The notes beneath the pieces are model-generated. The model was not told the DNA's origin, searched no databases, and saw only the letters and a program-made list of their open reading frames with translations. DNA of 8,400 nt. It comes from Clostridiales bacterium. Lineage in GTDB: Bacteria; Bacillota; Clostridia; Saccharofermentanales; Saccharofermentanaceae. This document shows positions 1 to 6,747 of this stretch, one piece after another. The stretch's first letter is position 1, and each line of letters starts with the position of its first letter. The stretch spans positions 1 to 8,400 of the forward strand of contig JAGAFH010000195.1 in assembly GCA_017612755.1 (NCBI GenBank), read 5' to 3'. A program made the translations under genes and the position numbers.

Positions 1-402
1 GTCATCCAGACATGTATCTCCCAGACAGATGAGGACTACGGTTTCTGGAAGGGTCTTTCCGCTGAAGAGTACAAGGAAGTTAAGGAAGAACTTATCGCAC
101 AGGTAACTGCAAGGATCGTAGAAGCTTATCCTGAGCTTTCCTCCGACATGGAGTTCCTTGACTGCTGGACACCTCTTACATATGAGCGTTACTGTAATGC
201 ATACCACGGCAGCTACATGAGCTTTGTTACTACACCTGAGGGTAAGCAGATCAGACTTAAGGGTAAGCTTAAGGGCATCGACAACCTCTACCTTGCAGGC
301 CAGTGGACAAACTCTCCCGGAGGACTTCCTGTTGCAGTTGCCAGCGGAAAGTTTGCAATTCAGAGATTGCTTAAAAACCTCCGTAGGGATATAAATATTT
401 AA
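1..402 (+). CDS. FAD-dependent oxidoreductase, CrtI/phytoene desaturase-like (C-terminal part, 5' truncated by window)
   Basis: The reading frame is open from base 1 and ends at TAA 400-402, giving the last 133 residues of a longer protein. The clearest signal is near the C-terminus: LYLAGQWTNSPGGLPVAVAS, followed by a helix ending in RLLKNL. This matches the C-terminal FAD-contacting segment of the CrtI/phytoene desaturase and retinol 13,14-reductase-like flavoproteins, which have a hydrophobic strand, AGxWT, a GG(L/V)P turn and a final helix. Such enzymes carry out FAD-dependent desaturation, isomerisation or saturation of lipophilic polyenes, but most clostridial members have no known substrate. 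The N-terminal Rossmann dinucleotide motif would lie upstream of the window. A TetR regulator begins 26 bp downstream with no visible promoter between, so the two are probably co-transcribed. The family call is fairly secure; the substrate is unknown. Confidence 0.72.
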   Translation, partial: VIQTCISQTDEDYGFWKGLSAEEYKEVKEELIAQVTARIVEAYPELSSDMEFLDCWTPLTYERYCNAYHGSYMSFVTTPEGKQIRLKGKLKGIDNLYLAGQWTNSPGGLPVAVASGKFAIQRLLKNLRRDINI

Positions 403-415
403 AAGGCCATTTGTC

Positions 416-422
416 AGGGGGA
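416..422 (+). promoter_or_regulatory. Ribosome binding site that fixes the TetR start at ATG 429
   Basis: AGGGGGA lies 6 bases before ATG 429. A TTG in the same frame at 411 would add six residues, but it has no Shine-Dalgarno sequence of its own and would place this purine run inside the coding region. The ATG is therefore preferred. Confidence 0.7.
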
Positions 423-428
423 AACAGT

Positions 429-995
429 ATGACCAGAAAAGAACAGAAAGAAGAAAGACGCAATGCTATCCTGATGACGGGACTTACGCTTTTCGTAAAG
501 AGAGGTTACTACGAGACCAAGATCTCAGATATCGCCTCCGCTGTTCCCATGAGCACCGGCCTTCTGTTCCACTACTTTGAGTCAAAGGAAGAGCTTCTCA
601 TCGAACTCGTTAAGATGGGAGCTGCAGCCACCAAGTCTACAGAGAAGATGGCAGATATTCCGCCGACAGTCTTCTTTGAGTCCTTCCTTACCCGGCTCTT
701 TGAGTATTCTAAGGAACAGCCCTGGGTATTCAATATGTTCGTTCTTATGGGACAGGCAAGAAGGACCGGAATGCCGGAGGAGGCAAGAAAGATCGCCCTC
801 TCTGCCAGCGGAGTTCCCGAGACGGCTAAGATGATCGAAAAGGGACAGAAAGAGGGAGTGTTCCGCAAGGGGGATCCCGAACTTCTCGCCACATGTTTCT
901 GGGCCACGGTCCAGGGGATAATGGAGGAGATGGCCCTTAACGAAAATATGCAGGCCCCGGATCCCAGGTGGATAGTTGCTTTACTGAAAGAATAA
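429..995 (+). CDS. TetR/AcrR family transcriptional regulator
   Basis: A 188-residue protein of normal TetR length. Residues about 8-56 form the N-terminal helix-turn-helix domain. It begins with a basic helix (EQKEERRNAIL), then GLTLFVKRGYYETKISDIA, then the recognition helix region MSTGLLFHYFESKEEL, the usual TetR signature ending in a Y/F-F-x-S/N-K-E/D-x-L pattern. Residues about 57-188 are helical and divergent, as expected for the ligand-binding and dimerisation domain. TetR proteins are usually dimeric repressors released by a small hydrophobic ligand. The gene follows the flavoenzyme directly, so it may sense that enzyme's substrate or product and repress the shared promoter, which lies upstream of the window. 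This regulatory link is inferred from position only. The gene ends just before a strong hairpin terminator. Confidence 0.9.
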   Translation: MTRKEQKEERRNAILMTGLTLFVKRGYYETKISDIASAVPMSTGLLFHYFESKEELLIELVKMGAAATKSTEKMADIPPTVFFESFLTRLFEYSKEQPWVFNMFVLMGQARRTGMPEEARKIALSASGVPETAKMIEKGQKEGVFRKGDPELLATCFWATVQGIMEEMALNENMQAPDPRWIVALLKE

Positions 996-998
996 GAG

Positions 999-1024
999 AA
1001 AAGGAGCGGCAACGCTCCTTTTTT
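999..1024. terminator. Rho-independent terminator, probably bidirectional
   Basis: A perfect 10-bp stem, AAAAGGAGCG paired with CGCTCCTTTT, closes on a GCAA tetraloop. On the plus strand a six-T run follows, which suits termination just after the TetR gene. On the minus strand the same stem is followed by TTTTCTC, so it can also end the five-gene minus-strand operon, whose last stop codon lies about 65 bp away. No other terminator is visible for that operon. Confidence 0.88.
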
Positions 1025-1029
1025 GTTGG

Positions 1030-1088
1030 GTTGAGAACTGTCCCCATGTGCCAAAATGTGTCAGTTGGAGATACGTCCCCGTGTGTCA
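1030..1088 (-). repeat. Degenerate tandem REP-like repeat (two units)
   Basis: Read on the minus strand there are two related units. Unit A (1088-1064) starts TGACACACGGGGACGTAT. Unit B (1053-1030) starts TGGCACATGGGGACAGTT. Both continue with TCTC and then AAC. They are separated by TGACACATTT, which repeats the TGACACA start of unit A. The shared core is CACAYGGGGAC. From memory, this resembles short interspersed repeats in Clostridia and other bacteria that have been linked to REP-associated tyrosine transposases, but no transposase is present here. The TGA at the edge of unit A (1086-1088) is also the stop codon of the response regulator gene. The tandem repeat is directly visible; the REP assignment is inference. 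Confidence 0.6.
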
Positions 1089-1715
1089 CTTCCTTCCGGT
1101 GAGGTAGTAGACTGCCAGCTGGGTCCTGTGGGCCAGACCTTCCTTCAGGAGGATCTGGCTTATGTAGTTCTTGACGGTGCCTTCCGATATGAAGAGCTTT
1201 TCCGCGATCTCCTTGTTGGAAAGACCTGAGGCGACCGCTTCGATTATCTCGATCTCCCTGGCGGTGTACTTGTCTTTGTCGAAGTTGCTGTTGGGTCTTA
1301 TTCCCGCATCTACGAACTTGTCGAAGATCTCCTCGTCCATGACCCGGGCACCCTGATGGATGGATCTTATCATCTGCTTAAGATCCTCAGGTTTATGGTT
1401 CTTTATGAAGTAACCCTTGGCTCCTTCCTTAACAGCTTTTTCCACCAGTTCATCATCGTCGAAGGTGGTGAGGATCATGACCTTTCCCAGGTTTTCCTCT
1501 GTGAAGATACGGGTGGCTTCGATACCGTCCATGACAGGCATCTGAATGTCCATAAGGACCACGTCACAGGGTGTCTTCCTGGCCATCTCCACGGCTTCTT
1601 TTCCGTTGGCGGCACAGCCTGTTACTTCGAAATCATCGTCTATATCAAGGATGATCTTCATGCCGTCTCTTACAAAATCACTGTCATCAGCTATCAGAAC
1701 TCTGATCGGTTCCAT
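1086..1715 (-). CDS. Two-component response regulator, NarL/LuxR family
   Basis: A 209-residue protein with the standard two-domain layout. The receiver domain (about 3-120) has the acidic pair D10/D11, the phospho-acceptor D56 in VVLMDIQMP, the switch T83/T84 in ILTTFDDDEL, and K105 in GYFIKNHKP. The LuxR-type helix-turn-helix (about 148-207) has YTAREIEIIEAVASGLSNKE, then AEKLFISEGTVKNYISQIL, with T180-V-K-N in the recognition helix. The ATG at 1713-1715 is preceded by AAGGAGG at good spacing, and the gene starts 29 bp inside the end of the kinase gene, suggesting translational coupling with its cognate kinase. It likely binds DNA when phosphorylated and controls the upstream ABC transporter operon, its own transcription unit. 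The stop codon lies at the edge of a short repeat, so the last residues may have been changed by the repeat's insertion; the visible end, AVYYLTGRK, still looks family-typical. Confidence 0.95.
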   Translation of the reverse strand: MEPIRVLIADDSDFVRDGMKIILDIDDDFEVTGCAANGKEAVEMARKTPCDVVLMDIQMPVMDGIEATRIFTEENLGKVMILTTFDDDELVEKAVKEGAKGYFIKNHKPEDLKQMIRSIHQGARVMDEEIFDKFVDAGIRPNSNFDKDKYTAREIEIIEAVASGLSNKEIAEKLFISEGTVKNYISQILLKEGLAHRTQLAVYYLTGRK

Positions 1716-2877
1716 TATCTGCCTCCTTATTCTCCTTAGTTATGGGAAGGATCATATTGATGGTAAACCCGCCCATTGACTCGATATCTATATAACCTTT
1801 TACTTTCCTGACACGGTCCTTCATACCCTGTATGCCCATGCCTTCCTCTATGCCGCCCATGGCACCTTTTCCGTTGTCTTTTATGGTGGCCCTTACCACT
1901 TCTCCCAGCACGTTGATGCTGATGGAGATCTCGGTGCAGTTTGAATATTTAAGGGCATTTGTAACTGCCTCGAAAGCGTTGTCCAGGATGATCTCCCAGA
2001 TGTTTTCCGGTATGCTCCTGTCGTCCTGTTTTATCTCAAGGCTGGTCTTTATGTTGTACTCTTCTTCGCACTCATTAAGAAGGGCCTGTAATGACTTAAG
2101 TGCCATCCTCTTTTTGTCGGGTCTTTCGTTTCTGATGATGACCCTTATCTCATCCATGCTGCCCCTTAAGTTGTCGATGACTTCCTGAAGGATAGTCTCG
2201 CTCTTTTCCGGTTCCTTGTTTATAAGGACTTTTGCCGCCTCCAGCTTAAAGATGGAGCCGTTTATACTGTGGCCCAGCTTGTCGTGGAGAGCCTGGGATA
2301 TCCTGCCCTTTTCCTCCAGCAGCTCGTTTTCGTGCATGAGCCTGGACTTGTTGAGCTCATCTTTATGTTCGATCTTTGTATGTTCGATATCTGATTTGAG
2401 CTTTGATTCCTGGACGATGTTGTCTTTGGAGACCTTCTCGTACCAGGAGACGATCTTATTCTGCTGATAGTAAAGGAGGATGAGAAACATCATTACAAGG
2501 ATACATGTTCCGATATTGATCTCGAAAAACAGTTTAAGTAGGAGCAGGCAAAACACGCCGGAGTAGAAGACCGCGTCGAGCTCTGAGACCAGGTCCAGAT
2601 ATGTGACGGTCAGAAAGCAGACTCCTATAAAGGGAAAAAGGAACAGGGCAAAGACTGCCGCTGCTCCTTCTCCTAAAGACCATATTATCTTTCTTTTCTG
2701 TACCTTATTGTCTATCTCCGGCATTATGGCGAAAAAGAGAAATAACGCGGAGGCCAGAAAGGTAAGACCTGCTTTGGATGTATCGTTCAGATGATCCATA
2801 GTTCCGCCTAAGGCAAGGGCTAATACGCACAATGTCTTAACAACGATAAAGTAGTTGTTTCTCAGGCGGCTGTCCAA
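1687..2877 (-). CDS. Sensor histidine kinase, NarL/DesK-type (HisKA_3) with multi-span membrane sensor
   Basis: A 396-residue membrane kinase. Hydrophobic segments at about 8-25, 36-54, 66-97 (probably two spans) and 103-137 leave only short loops, so there is no extracytoplasmic sensor domain. Residues about 140-192 are highly charged and probably form a coiled-coil signalling helix. The HisKA_3 dimerisation domain contains ALHDKLGHS, with phospho-acceptor H198 in the H-D-x-x-G-H form. The ATPase domain has the N box EAVTNALKYS (N307), the G1 box DNGKG (334-338) and the G2 box GMGIQGMKDR. The start is TTG 2875-2877: an in-frame TAA lies just upstream, GGAAGGA sits 8 bases before the TTG, and the next ATG (residue 27) would lose the first membrane span. 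The gene lies 15 bp after the second permease and overlaps the response regulator. The stimulus is unknown; a membrane event or the transporter itself is plausible. Confidence 0.93.
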   Translation of the reverse strand: MDSRLRNNYFIVVKTLCVLALALGGTMDHLNDTSKAGLTFLASALFLFFAIMPEIDNKVQKRKIIWSLGEGAAAVFALFLFPFIGVCFLTVTYLDLVSELDAVFYSGVFCLLLLKLFFEINIGTCILVMMFLILLYYQQNKIVSWYEKVSKDNIVQESKLKSDIEHTKIEHKDELNKSRLMHENELLEEKGRISQALHDKLGHSINGSIFKLEAAKVLINKEPEKSETILQEVIDNLRGSMDEIRVIIRNERPDKKRMALKSLQALLNECEEEYNIKTSLEIKQDDRSIPENIWEIILDNAFEAVTNALKYSNCTEISISINVLGEVVRATIKDNGKGAMGGIEEGMGIQGMKDRVRKVKGYIDIESMGGFTINMILPITKENKEADNGTDQSSDS

Positions 2878-2892
2878 ATAAACTATCCTTCC

Positions 2893-4044
2893 TTATTCAT
2901 CTTCCTGCAGCCGGAGTCCCAGGACACCGACCACGAATATTATAACTAAATAAGCAGCTGTTACGCAAAGGATAAGGGAGTATCCGGAGGAGTCTCCTCC
3001 CATGAACCTTGTTACGGTGAAGAGGGCCCATCTCTGGGGCATAAGAAGGGCTACCTTCTTGTAAAGTTCCGTCGCTCCGCTGATGTCAAAGTATGTACCG
3101 GCAAGAAGAGCCGAAGTACTCCAGATAACGAAAGACGTTACTGATGCGGAGACCAGGGAGTTGAAGAAAAGACCTACGCAGAGGCTCATGAGGTTGAATA
3201 CCAGTCCGGTCAGGAGTATGACAACAAAGAACTGGAAAGCAGATATTCCGATGTCCACCTTGACCAGGAACAGGAAACAGAATGTCATGACCAGGGTCTG
3301 GAAAAGTGAAAGAGCAGCGGAGAGGATGATCTTGGAAAGAAGATATCCGGCCTTTGTGGCCTTTGTGAGCATAAGTCTTGAGTAGACCTTGTCCTTCTTC
3401 TCAGACAATACAGTCGATAAGATCAGCACGCCTCCGAATACGAAGGAAAGGGACGCAAATGCCAGACAGTAAGAGAAGTTTCTTGTCTTATAGTAATCCA
3501 CCTCATCTCCATCACCGGATACAAAGGTTACCTCAGGAGCGGTATGGGTCTTCCCGTCGTTTGCCAGGGCAGTCTCCAGGCTGTCCCTGAACATATCGAA
3601 TCGATCATCATCGCCTACAGAATAGAGTTCTGTGTCTTCTTCGTTTTCCCTTAAGACGACCACTGCGCCGATACGGTCTTCCATGGCAGATCTTTCGTAG
3701 CTGCTGATGATCTCCTCGTCTGTAAGATCTGTGGCATCTGCCCTGTAGATCTGGAACATTCCGGCACTGTTTAAGTTGCTGCAGATATTTTCGGTCTTAT
3801 CGTTCATTACCGTGTCATAGACCTTTACCGCATATCTGTTGAAATCCACCTGGTAGACGATCTGCTCATCCGGATCAGAAAGGTCATATACTGATTCCTT
3901 TGCCTCAACGGTGGGTGTCCTGAACCAGAGATTTATGAAGAGCGTTGCCATTATGGGAATGACCAGTCCGAAGACGATAAATCCCTTGCTCCTGGCTATG
4001 AGCTTCCAGGTGGACTTTGCCATTTTCAATGCATTTATAAACAT
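2893..4044 (-). CDS. ABC-2 type transporter permease (second permease of the operon)
   Basis: A 383-residue membrane protein of the ABC-2 permease type (ABC2_membrane_3 layout). One N-terminal span (about 20-40) follows a short basic cytoplasmic start (KSTWKLIARSKG). A large acidic extracytoplasmic region covers about 41-188. Five spans follow at about 190-212, 233-262, 266-292, 298-316 and 355-377. The cytoplasmic loop after the second span, SEKKDKVYSRLMLTKATK, corresponds to the conserved coupling segment of this family that contacts the ATPase. Start ATG 4042-4044 is preceded by GAGGT about 8 bases upstream, inside the last codons of the preceding permease gene, and only 4 bp separate the two genes. 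It probably pairs with that permease as a heterodimer driven by the operon's single ATPase. Such transporters are usually exporters of lipids, peptides or antibiotics; the substrate here cannot be determined. Confidence 0.9.
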   Translation of the reverse strand: MFINALKMAKSTWKLIARSKGFIVFGLVIPIMATLFINLWFRTPTVEAKESVYDLSDPDEQIVYQVDFNRYAVKVYDTVMNDKTENICSNLNSAGMFQIYRADATDLTDEEIISSYERSAMEDRIGAVVVLRENEEDTELYSVGDDDRFDMFRDSLETALANDGKTHTAPEVTFVSGDGDEVDYYKTRNFSYCLAFASLSFVFGGVLILSTVLSEKKDKVYSRLMLTKATKAGYLLSKIILSAALSLFQTLVMTFCFLFLVKVDIGISAFQFFVVILLTGLVFNLMSLCVGLFFNSLVSASVTSFVIWSTSALLAGTYFDISGATELYKKVALLMPQRWALFTVTRFMGGDSSGYSLILCVTAAYLVIIFVVGVLGLRLQEDE

Positions 4045-4048
4045 AGGT

Positions 4049-5113
4049 TTATACCTCTTTCTTCTTGTTGGTGATAAGGATCCCCAGAAGGGCGGAAACG
4101 ATCAGGATGACTGTCATCTCTGCTACGCAGGGAAGAATGTAATCGCTGGATCCTTGAGTGGAGAGCTCCACCAGGGATCTGTTGAGGAAATAGTAGGGGG
4201 ACATTTCCTTGGCTCTCTCCGAAAAGGAGGAGTACATATATGTTTCAAATGTTCCTCCCACAAGTCCTGCAAACCAGAGGATGCCGAAAAGGAGTCCGAT
4301 GGAAGCGGCCGGGTTCTTAAAGATGATGAAGAACAGCATACCGAAGGCGCAGAAAGCTGCAGTTGCCAGCATAAGGACCGGTATACTTACCAAAGGAACG
4401 CCGATGTGGACTCCCAGAAGGATCACAAGGGCTCCGGTGGCAAGAAATGTCTGGGCTATCCAGGAGACAAGAACGCAGGACGTGAGCTTGCCCAGATAAG
4501 AGTGGGTCCCCGATGCGCTGGAGATCTTAAATCTGGAAACGATATTTCCTTTTCTCTCATTGATGAAGATGGGAGTGAGGAATACTGCGCAGAGAGAGAT
4601 GAAATATACAGTCTGGACGATACCGTAGTAATCTTCGGCAGTGGGAGTCTCAACGGTCGCCAGTTCTTCAGGATCGACCTTAACGGACTGAAACTCCCCG
4701 TTCATCATACTGTCCACATTATAGAGTACATACTGGATGACCCTGGTATCTATCTGCTTCTGCTTGTCTCCGGTAATGGAATAGGAGTCTTTTTCAAAAT
4801 CGATAAAAACTTCCACATCTCCGTTCTTTATGAGCTCTTCCGGATCTTCATCTATGTACTTTATGACGGTAAGTCCTTCCGTCTCAAAGCCGTCTGCTAA
4901 TTGAGTCTCGGCAATGGAATAGATACTGTCGTCTTCCATATGGTATCCGATGGCGAAATCCGTGTCTTTTTCCGCTTCGTTGAGAATGGTGCGGAAGGTG
5001 CTGGAAAGAGCAGCAACTACCATGATAGTACCTAAGACCGTAATGATGATCATGGCCTTCGATCTCATTATGAGCTTCAGGTAATTTTTCGCTATATAAA
5101 ACAGTCTGCTCAT
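4049..5113 (-). CDS. ABC-2 type transporter permease (first permease of the operon)
   Basis: A 354-residue permease with the same plan as its downstream neighbour. One N-terminal span (about 20-38) follows KNYLKLIMRSKA, and an acidic extracytoplasmic region covers about 40-162. Five spans follow at about 164-184, 208-233, 238-263, 269-288 and 325-347, with a basic C-terminal tail NKKKEV. INERKGNIVSRFKISSASG after the second span matches the ER-containing coupling loop of ABC-2 permeases. The ATG at 5111-5113 lies 4 bp after the ATPase stop codon; its Shine-Dalgarno GGAAGGA lies in the last codons of the ATPase gene, so translation is probably coupled. The two permeases share architecture, but their extracytoplasmic regions look unrelated at residue level, suggesting an old duplication or a heterodimer with divided roles. 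No signal peptidase site or enzymatic motif is visible. Confidence 0.9.
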   Translation of the reverse strand: MSRLFYIAKNYLKLIMRSKAMIIITVLGTIMVVAALSSTFRTILNEAEKDTDFAIGYHMEDDSIYSIAETQLADGFETEGLTVIKYIDEDPEELIKNGDVEVFIDFEKDSYSITGDKQKQIDTRVIQYVLYNVDSMMNGEFQSVKVDPEELATVETPTAEDYYGIVQTVYFISLCAVFLTPIFINERKGNIVSRFKISSASGTHSYLGKLTSCVLVSWIAQTFLATGALVILLGVHIGVPLVSIPVLMLATAAFCAFGMLFFIIFKNPAASIGLLFGILWFAGLVGGTFETYMYSSFSERAKEMSPYYFLNRSLVELSTQGSSDYILPCVAEMTVILIVSALLGILITNKKKEV

Positions 5114-5117
5114 GTCC

Positions 5118-5882
5118 TTATCCTTCCACGTAATCTCTTAATTTCTTACCGGTAAGAGTCAGGAAGACTTCCTCCAGGGAAACGTCCTCATCAGGTGTCT
5201 TTCTTACCATGTTCTTAAGTTCTTCTGTTGTTCCGATGGCTACTACCTTTCCGTTATCCATGATGGCGACTCTTGTACAGATGGCTTCTACTTCCTCCAT
5301 GTAGTGGCTGGTGTAGATGACTGTGGTGCCGTCCTTGTTTGCTTCCTTGATCTTCTCCAGGATGAAGTTTCTTGACTGGGGATCGATGCCTACCGTAGGC
5401 TCATCGAAGATAAGAAGCTTCGGCCTGTGGCCCAGGGCGCAGGCGATATTAAGCCTTCTCTTCATACCGCCTGAAAATGTCCTGGCGAAGGAATCCCTCT
5501 TGTCGGAAAGTCCGACGAACTCCAGTGATCTGTCGATCTCGTCCTTAAGCTTCTGTCCCTTTATCCCGTAAAGTGAAGTGAAGAGCTCCACGTTTTCCCA
5601 GGCCTTAAGGTTTCCGTAGATGGCCAGGTCCTGGGGGATGTAACCGATCATAGGCTTTACTTTCCTGTTTTCGGTCTTTATGTCATGTCCGAAAAGTTCG
5701 ATGCTTCCCGCCGTGGGCTTAAGAAGGGAACAGATCATGTTCATGGTGGTGGACTTGCCTGCTCCGTTGGGGCCAAGAAGACCGAAGATCTCGCCTTCCC
5801 TGATCTCAAGGGAGAGACCGTCAACGACTGCCCTGTTGTCGTATTTCTTCATAAGTCCGTCGAGTTTAACTACAGTTTTCAT
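5118..5882 (-). CDS. ABC transporter ATP-binding protein (ABC-2 exporter type)
   Basis: A 254-residue nucleotide-binding subunit with all catalytic motifs intact. These are Walker A GPNGAGKST (37-45), Q-loop Q84 in GYIPQDLAIYG, signature FSGGMKRRL (136-144), Walker B LLIFDEPT with D160 and E161, D-loop GIDPQ, and the switch histidine H193 in TSHYMEE. The signature form and the EEVFLTLTGK tail are typical of DrrA/CcmA-like exporters paired with ABC-2 permeases. It would hydrolyse ATP at the inner membrane face to drive the two permeases encoded next. The start at ATG 5880-5882 is chosen because GAGG lies 8 bases upstream and the protein then begins at the usual point (MKTVVKLDGL). The frame stays open to another ATG at 5943-5945 that would add 21 polar residues, but that ATG has no ribosome binding site. 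This is the first gene of the five-gene operon. Confidence 0.94.
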   Translation of the reverse strand: MKTVVKLDGLMKKYDNRAVVDGLSLEIREGEIFGLLGPNGAGKSTTMNMICSLLKPTAGSIELFGHDIKTENRKVKPMIGYIPQDLAIYGNLKAWENVELFTSLYGIKGQKLKDEIDRSLEFVGLSDKRDSFARTFSGGMKRRLNIACALGHRPKLLIFDEPTVGIDPQSRNFILEKIKEANKDGTTVIYTSHYMEEVEAICTRVAIMDNGKVVAIGTTEELKNMVRKTPDEDVSLEEVFLTLTGKKLRDYVEG

Positions 5883-5890
5883 TTTATCTA

Positions 5891-5894
5891 CCTC
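5891..5894 (-). promoter_or_regulatory. Ribosome binding site that fixes the ATPase start at 5882
   Basis: Read on the minus strand, GAGG is followed by eight bases (TAGATAAA) and then ATG. The alternative in-frame ATG at 5945 follows GTTGCTGAC, which has no purine-rich site, so the shorter protein is preferred. Confidence 0.7.
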
Positions 5895-5962
5895 ATGTTC
5901 CGGGGCTGTGCCCTTTTCTGAGTATGATTCTACAAAACCCCGCATGTCAGCAACACTGCCAA

Positions 5963-6007
5963 AAGATAGTTTTGATATATGACTTTCGTCATGAAAGGGC
6001 TTATAGT
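5963..6007. promoter_or_regulatory. Divergent promoter pair with palindromic operator candidate (ABC operon / hydrolase)
   Basis: The inverted repeat ATGAC-TTTC-GTCAT spans 5979-5992. On the plus strand its left arm gives a -35-like ATGACT (5979-5984), 17 bp from the -10-like TATAGT (6002-6007), facing the hydrolase. On the minus strand the other arm gives ATGACG (5992-5987), 18 bp from TATCTT (5968-5963), facing the ABC operon. A protein bound to the palindrome would therefore touch both promoters; the response regulator of the operon is the obvious candidate. The palindrome is directly visible, while the promoter boxes are imperfect matches and the regulator link is inference. The remainder of the 5883-6030 gap holds only the ATPase leader and the hydrolase ribosome binding site. 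Confidence 0.45.
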
Positions 6008-6030
6008 ATCATGACCTTTAGGGGGTAACC

Positions 6031-6744
6031 GTGAAAAAAGCCTGTAAGATCCTGATAACTGTTTTATTGCTCATAACCATCCCGGCAGCAGCTTTTCTTA
6101 TATATCTGTCGGTCTATTATCATGCGGAAGATAAGGCCCTTGATGCCCTGAGATCCGATGGAACGGTATCTGTTTCCCGGACTGACTTCGGATGGTTCTT
6201 TGACGGCCCTTCCGAAGACACGGCAATGGTGTTCTATCCCGGGGCAAAAGTAGAGGAGACTTCATATGCCCCTCTTCTGAAGGAACTGGCTTCCCGGGGC
6301 GTCGATGTATTCCTTGTAAAGATGCCCTTCCGGATGGCTTTTTTTGATATCGATGCGGCAGAAGAGATCTTTGATATGTATGATTACCAAAGATGGTACC
6401 TGGGGGGACACTCCCTGGGAGGAGCCATGGCAGCATATCAGGCATCGGAAGATCCGGAGGATCTGACGGGGATCGTCCTTCTGGCTTCTTTCCCCACAAG
6501 AGAAGTTCCCGGTGACCTGGAAGAAATACTGATCGTGGGATCGGAGGATCAGGTGGTGGACTGGGATAAGATTGAGGCCGGCAGGGAATATGCGCCGGAT
6601 GATTATCATGAATATATCATCGAAGGCGGAAACCATGCCCTGTTCGGATGCTACGGACAGCAGAGAGGTGACGGGACCGCGACCGTTACGGATGAGGTCC
6701 AGATAAGCGAAACAGTTGATTTTATAATCAGTTCTATAGGCTGA
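6031..6744 (+). CDS. Membrane-anchored alpha/beta hydrolase
   Basis: A 237-residue protein starting at GTG 6031, with AGGGGG 5 bases upstream. Residues 1-5 are basic, and about 6-29 form one hydrophobic segment with no lipobox cysteine at its end, so it is probably a signal anchor with the enzyme domain outside the membrane. The alpha/beta hydrolase fold is indicated by the strand and oxyanion region MVFYPGAKVEETSYAPLL (66-83), the nucleophile elbow GGHSLGG with Ser128, a likely acid Asp173 in IVGSEDQVV, and a likely catalytic His202 in EGGNHALFG. It resembles the short Abhydrolase_5-type proteins of Firmicutes, whose substrates are mostly unknown; an ester or lipid substrate at the cell surface is plausible. 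It is divergent from the ABC/two-component operon with a possible shared operator, and it converges on mnmA with a 3-bp gap and no terminator. Confidence 0.87.
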   Translation: MKKACKILITVLLLITIPAAAFLIYLSVYYHAEDKALDALRSDGTVSVSRTDFGWFFDGPSEDTAMVFYPGAKVEETSYAPLLKELASRGVDVFLVKMPFRMAFFDIDAAEEIFDMYDYQRWYLGGHSLGGAMAAYQASEDPEDLTGIVLLASFPTREVPGDLEEILIVGSEDQVVDWDKIEAGREYAPDDYHEYIIEGGNHALFGCYGQQRGDGTATVTDEVQISETVDFIISSIG

Positions 6745-6747
6745 TGA

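Noticed and set aside
572..1054. A minus-strand open frame opposite the TetR gene and terminator
   Set aside because: It is antisense to a clear TetR protein and crosses the terminator hairpin; there is no supporting start site or domain.
3911..4900. A long plus-strand open frame (about 329 codons) opposite the two permease genes
   Set aside because: It runs antisense across both permeases and their junction, has no recognisable domain or membrane pattern, and the minus-strand genes are clear family members. It is a coding shadow.
2893..5882. A BceAB-type antimicrobial peptide detoxification module
   Set aside because: BceB permeases are single large proteins of the FtsX/MacB type with ten spans, paired with OmpR-family regulators. 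Here there are two six-span ABC-2 permeases and a NarL-type regulator.
5883..5945. An N-terminal extension of the ABC ATPase starting at ATG 5945
   Set aside because: The frame is open, but that ATG lacks a ribosome binding site, while ATG 5882 has GAGG at good spacing and gives the usual family N-terminus.
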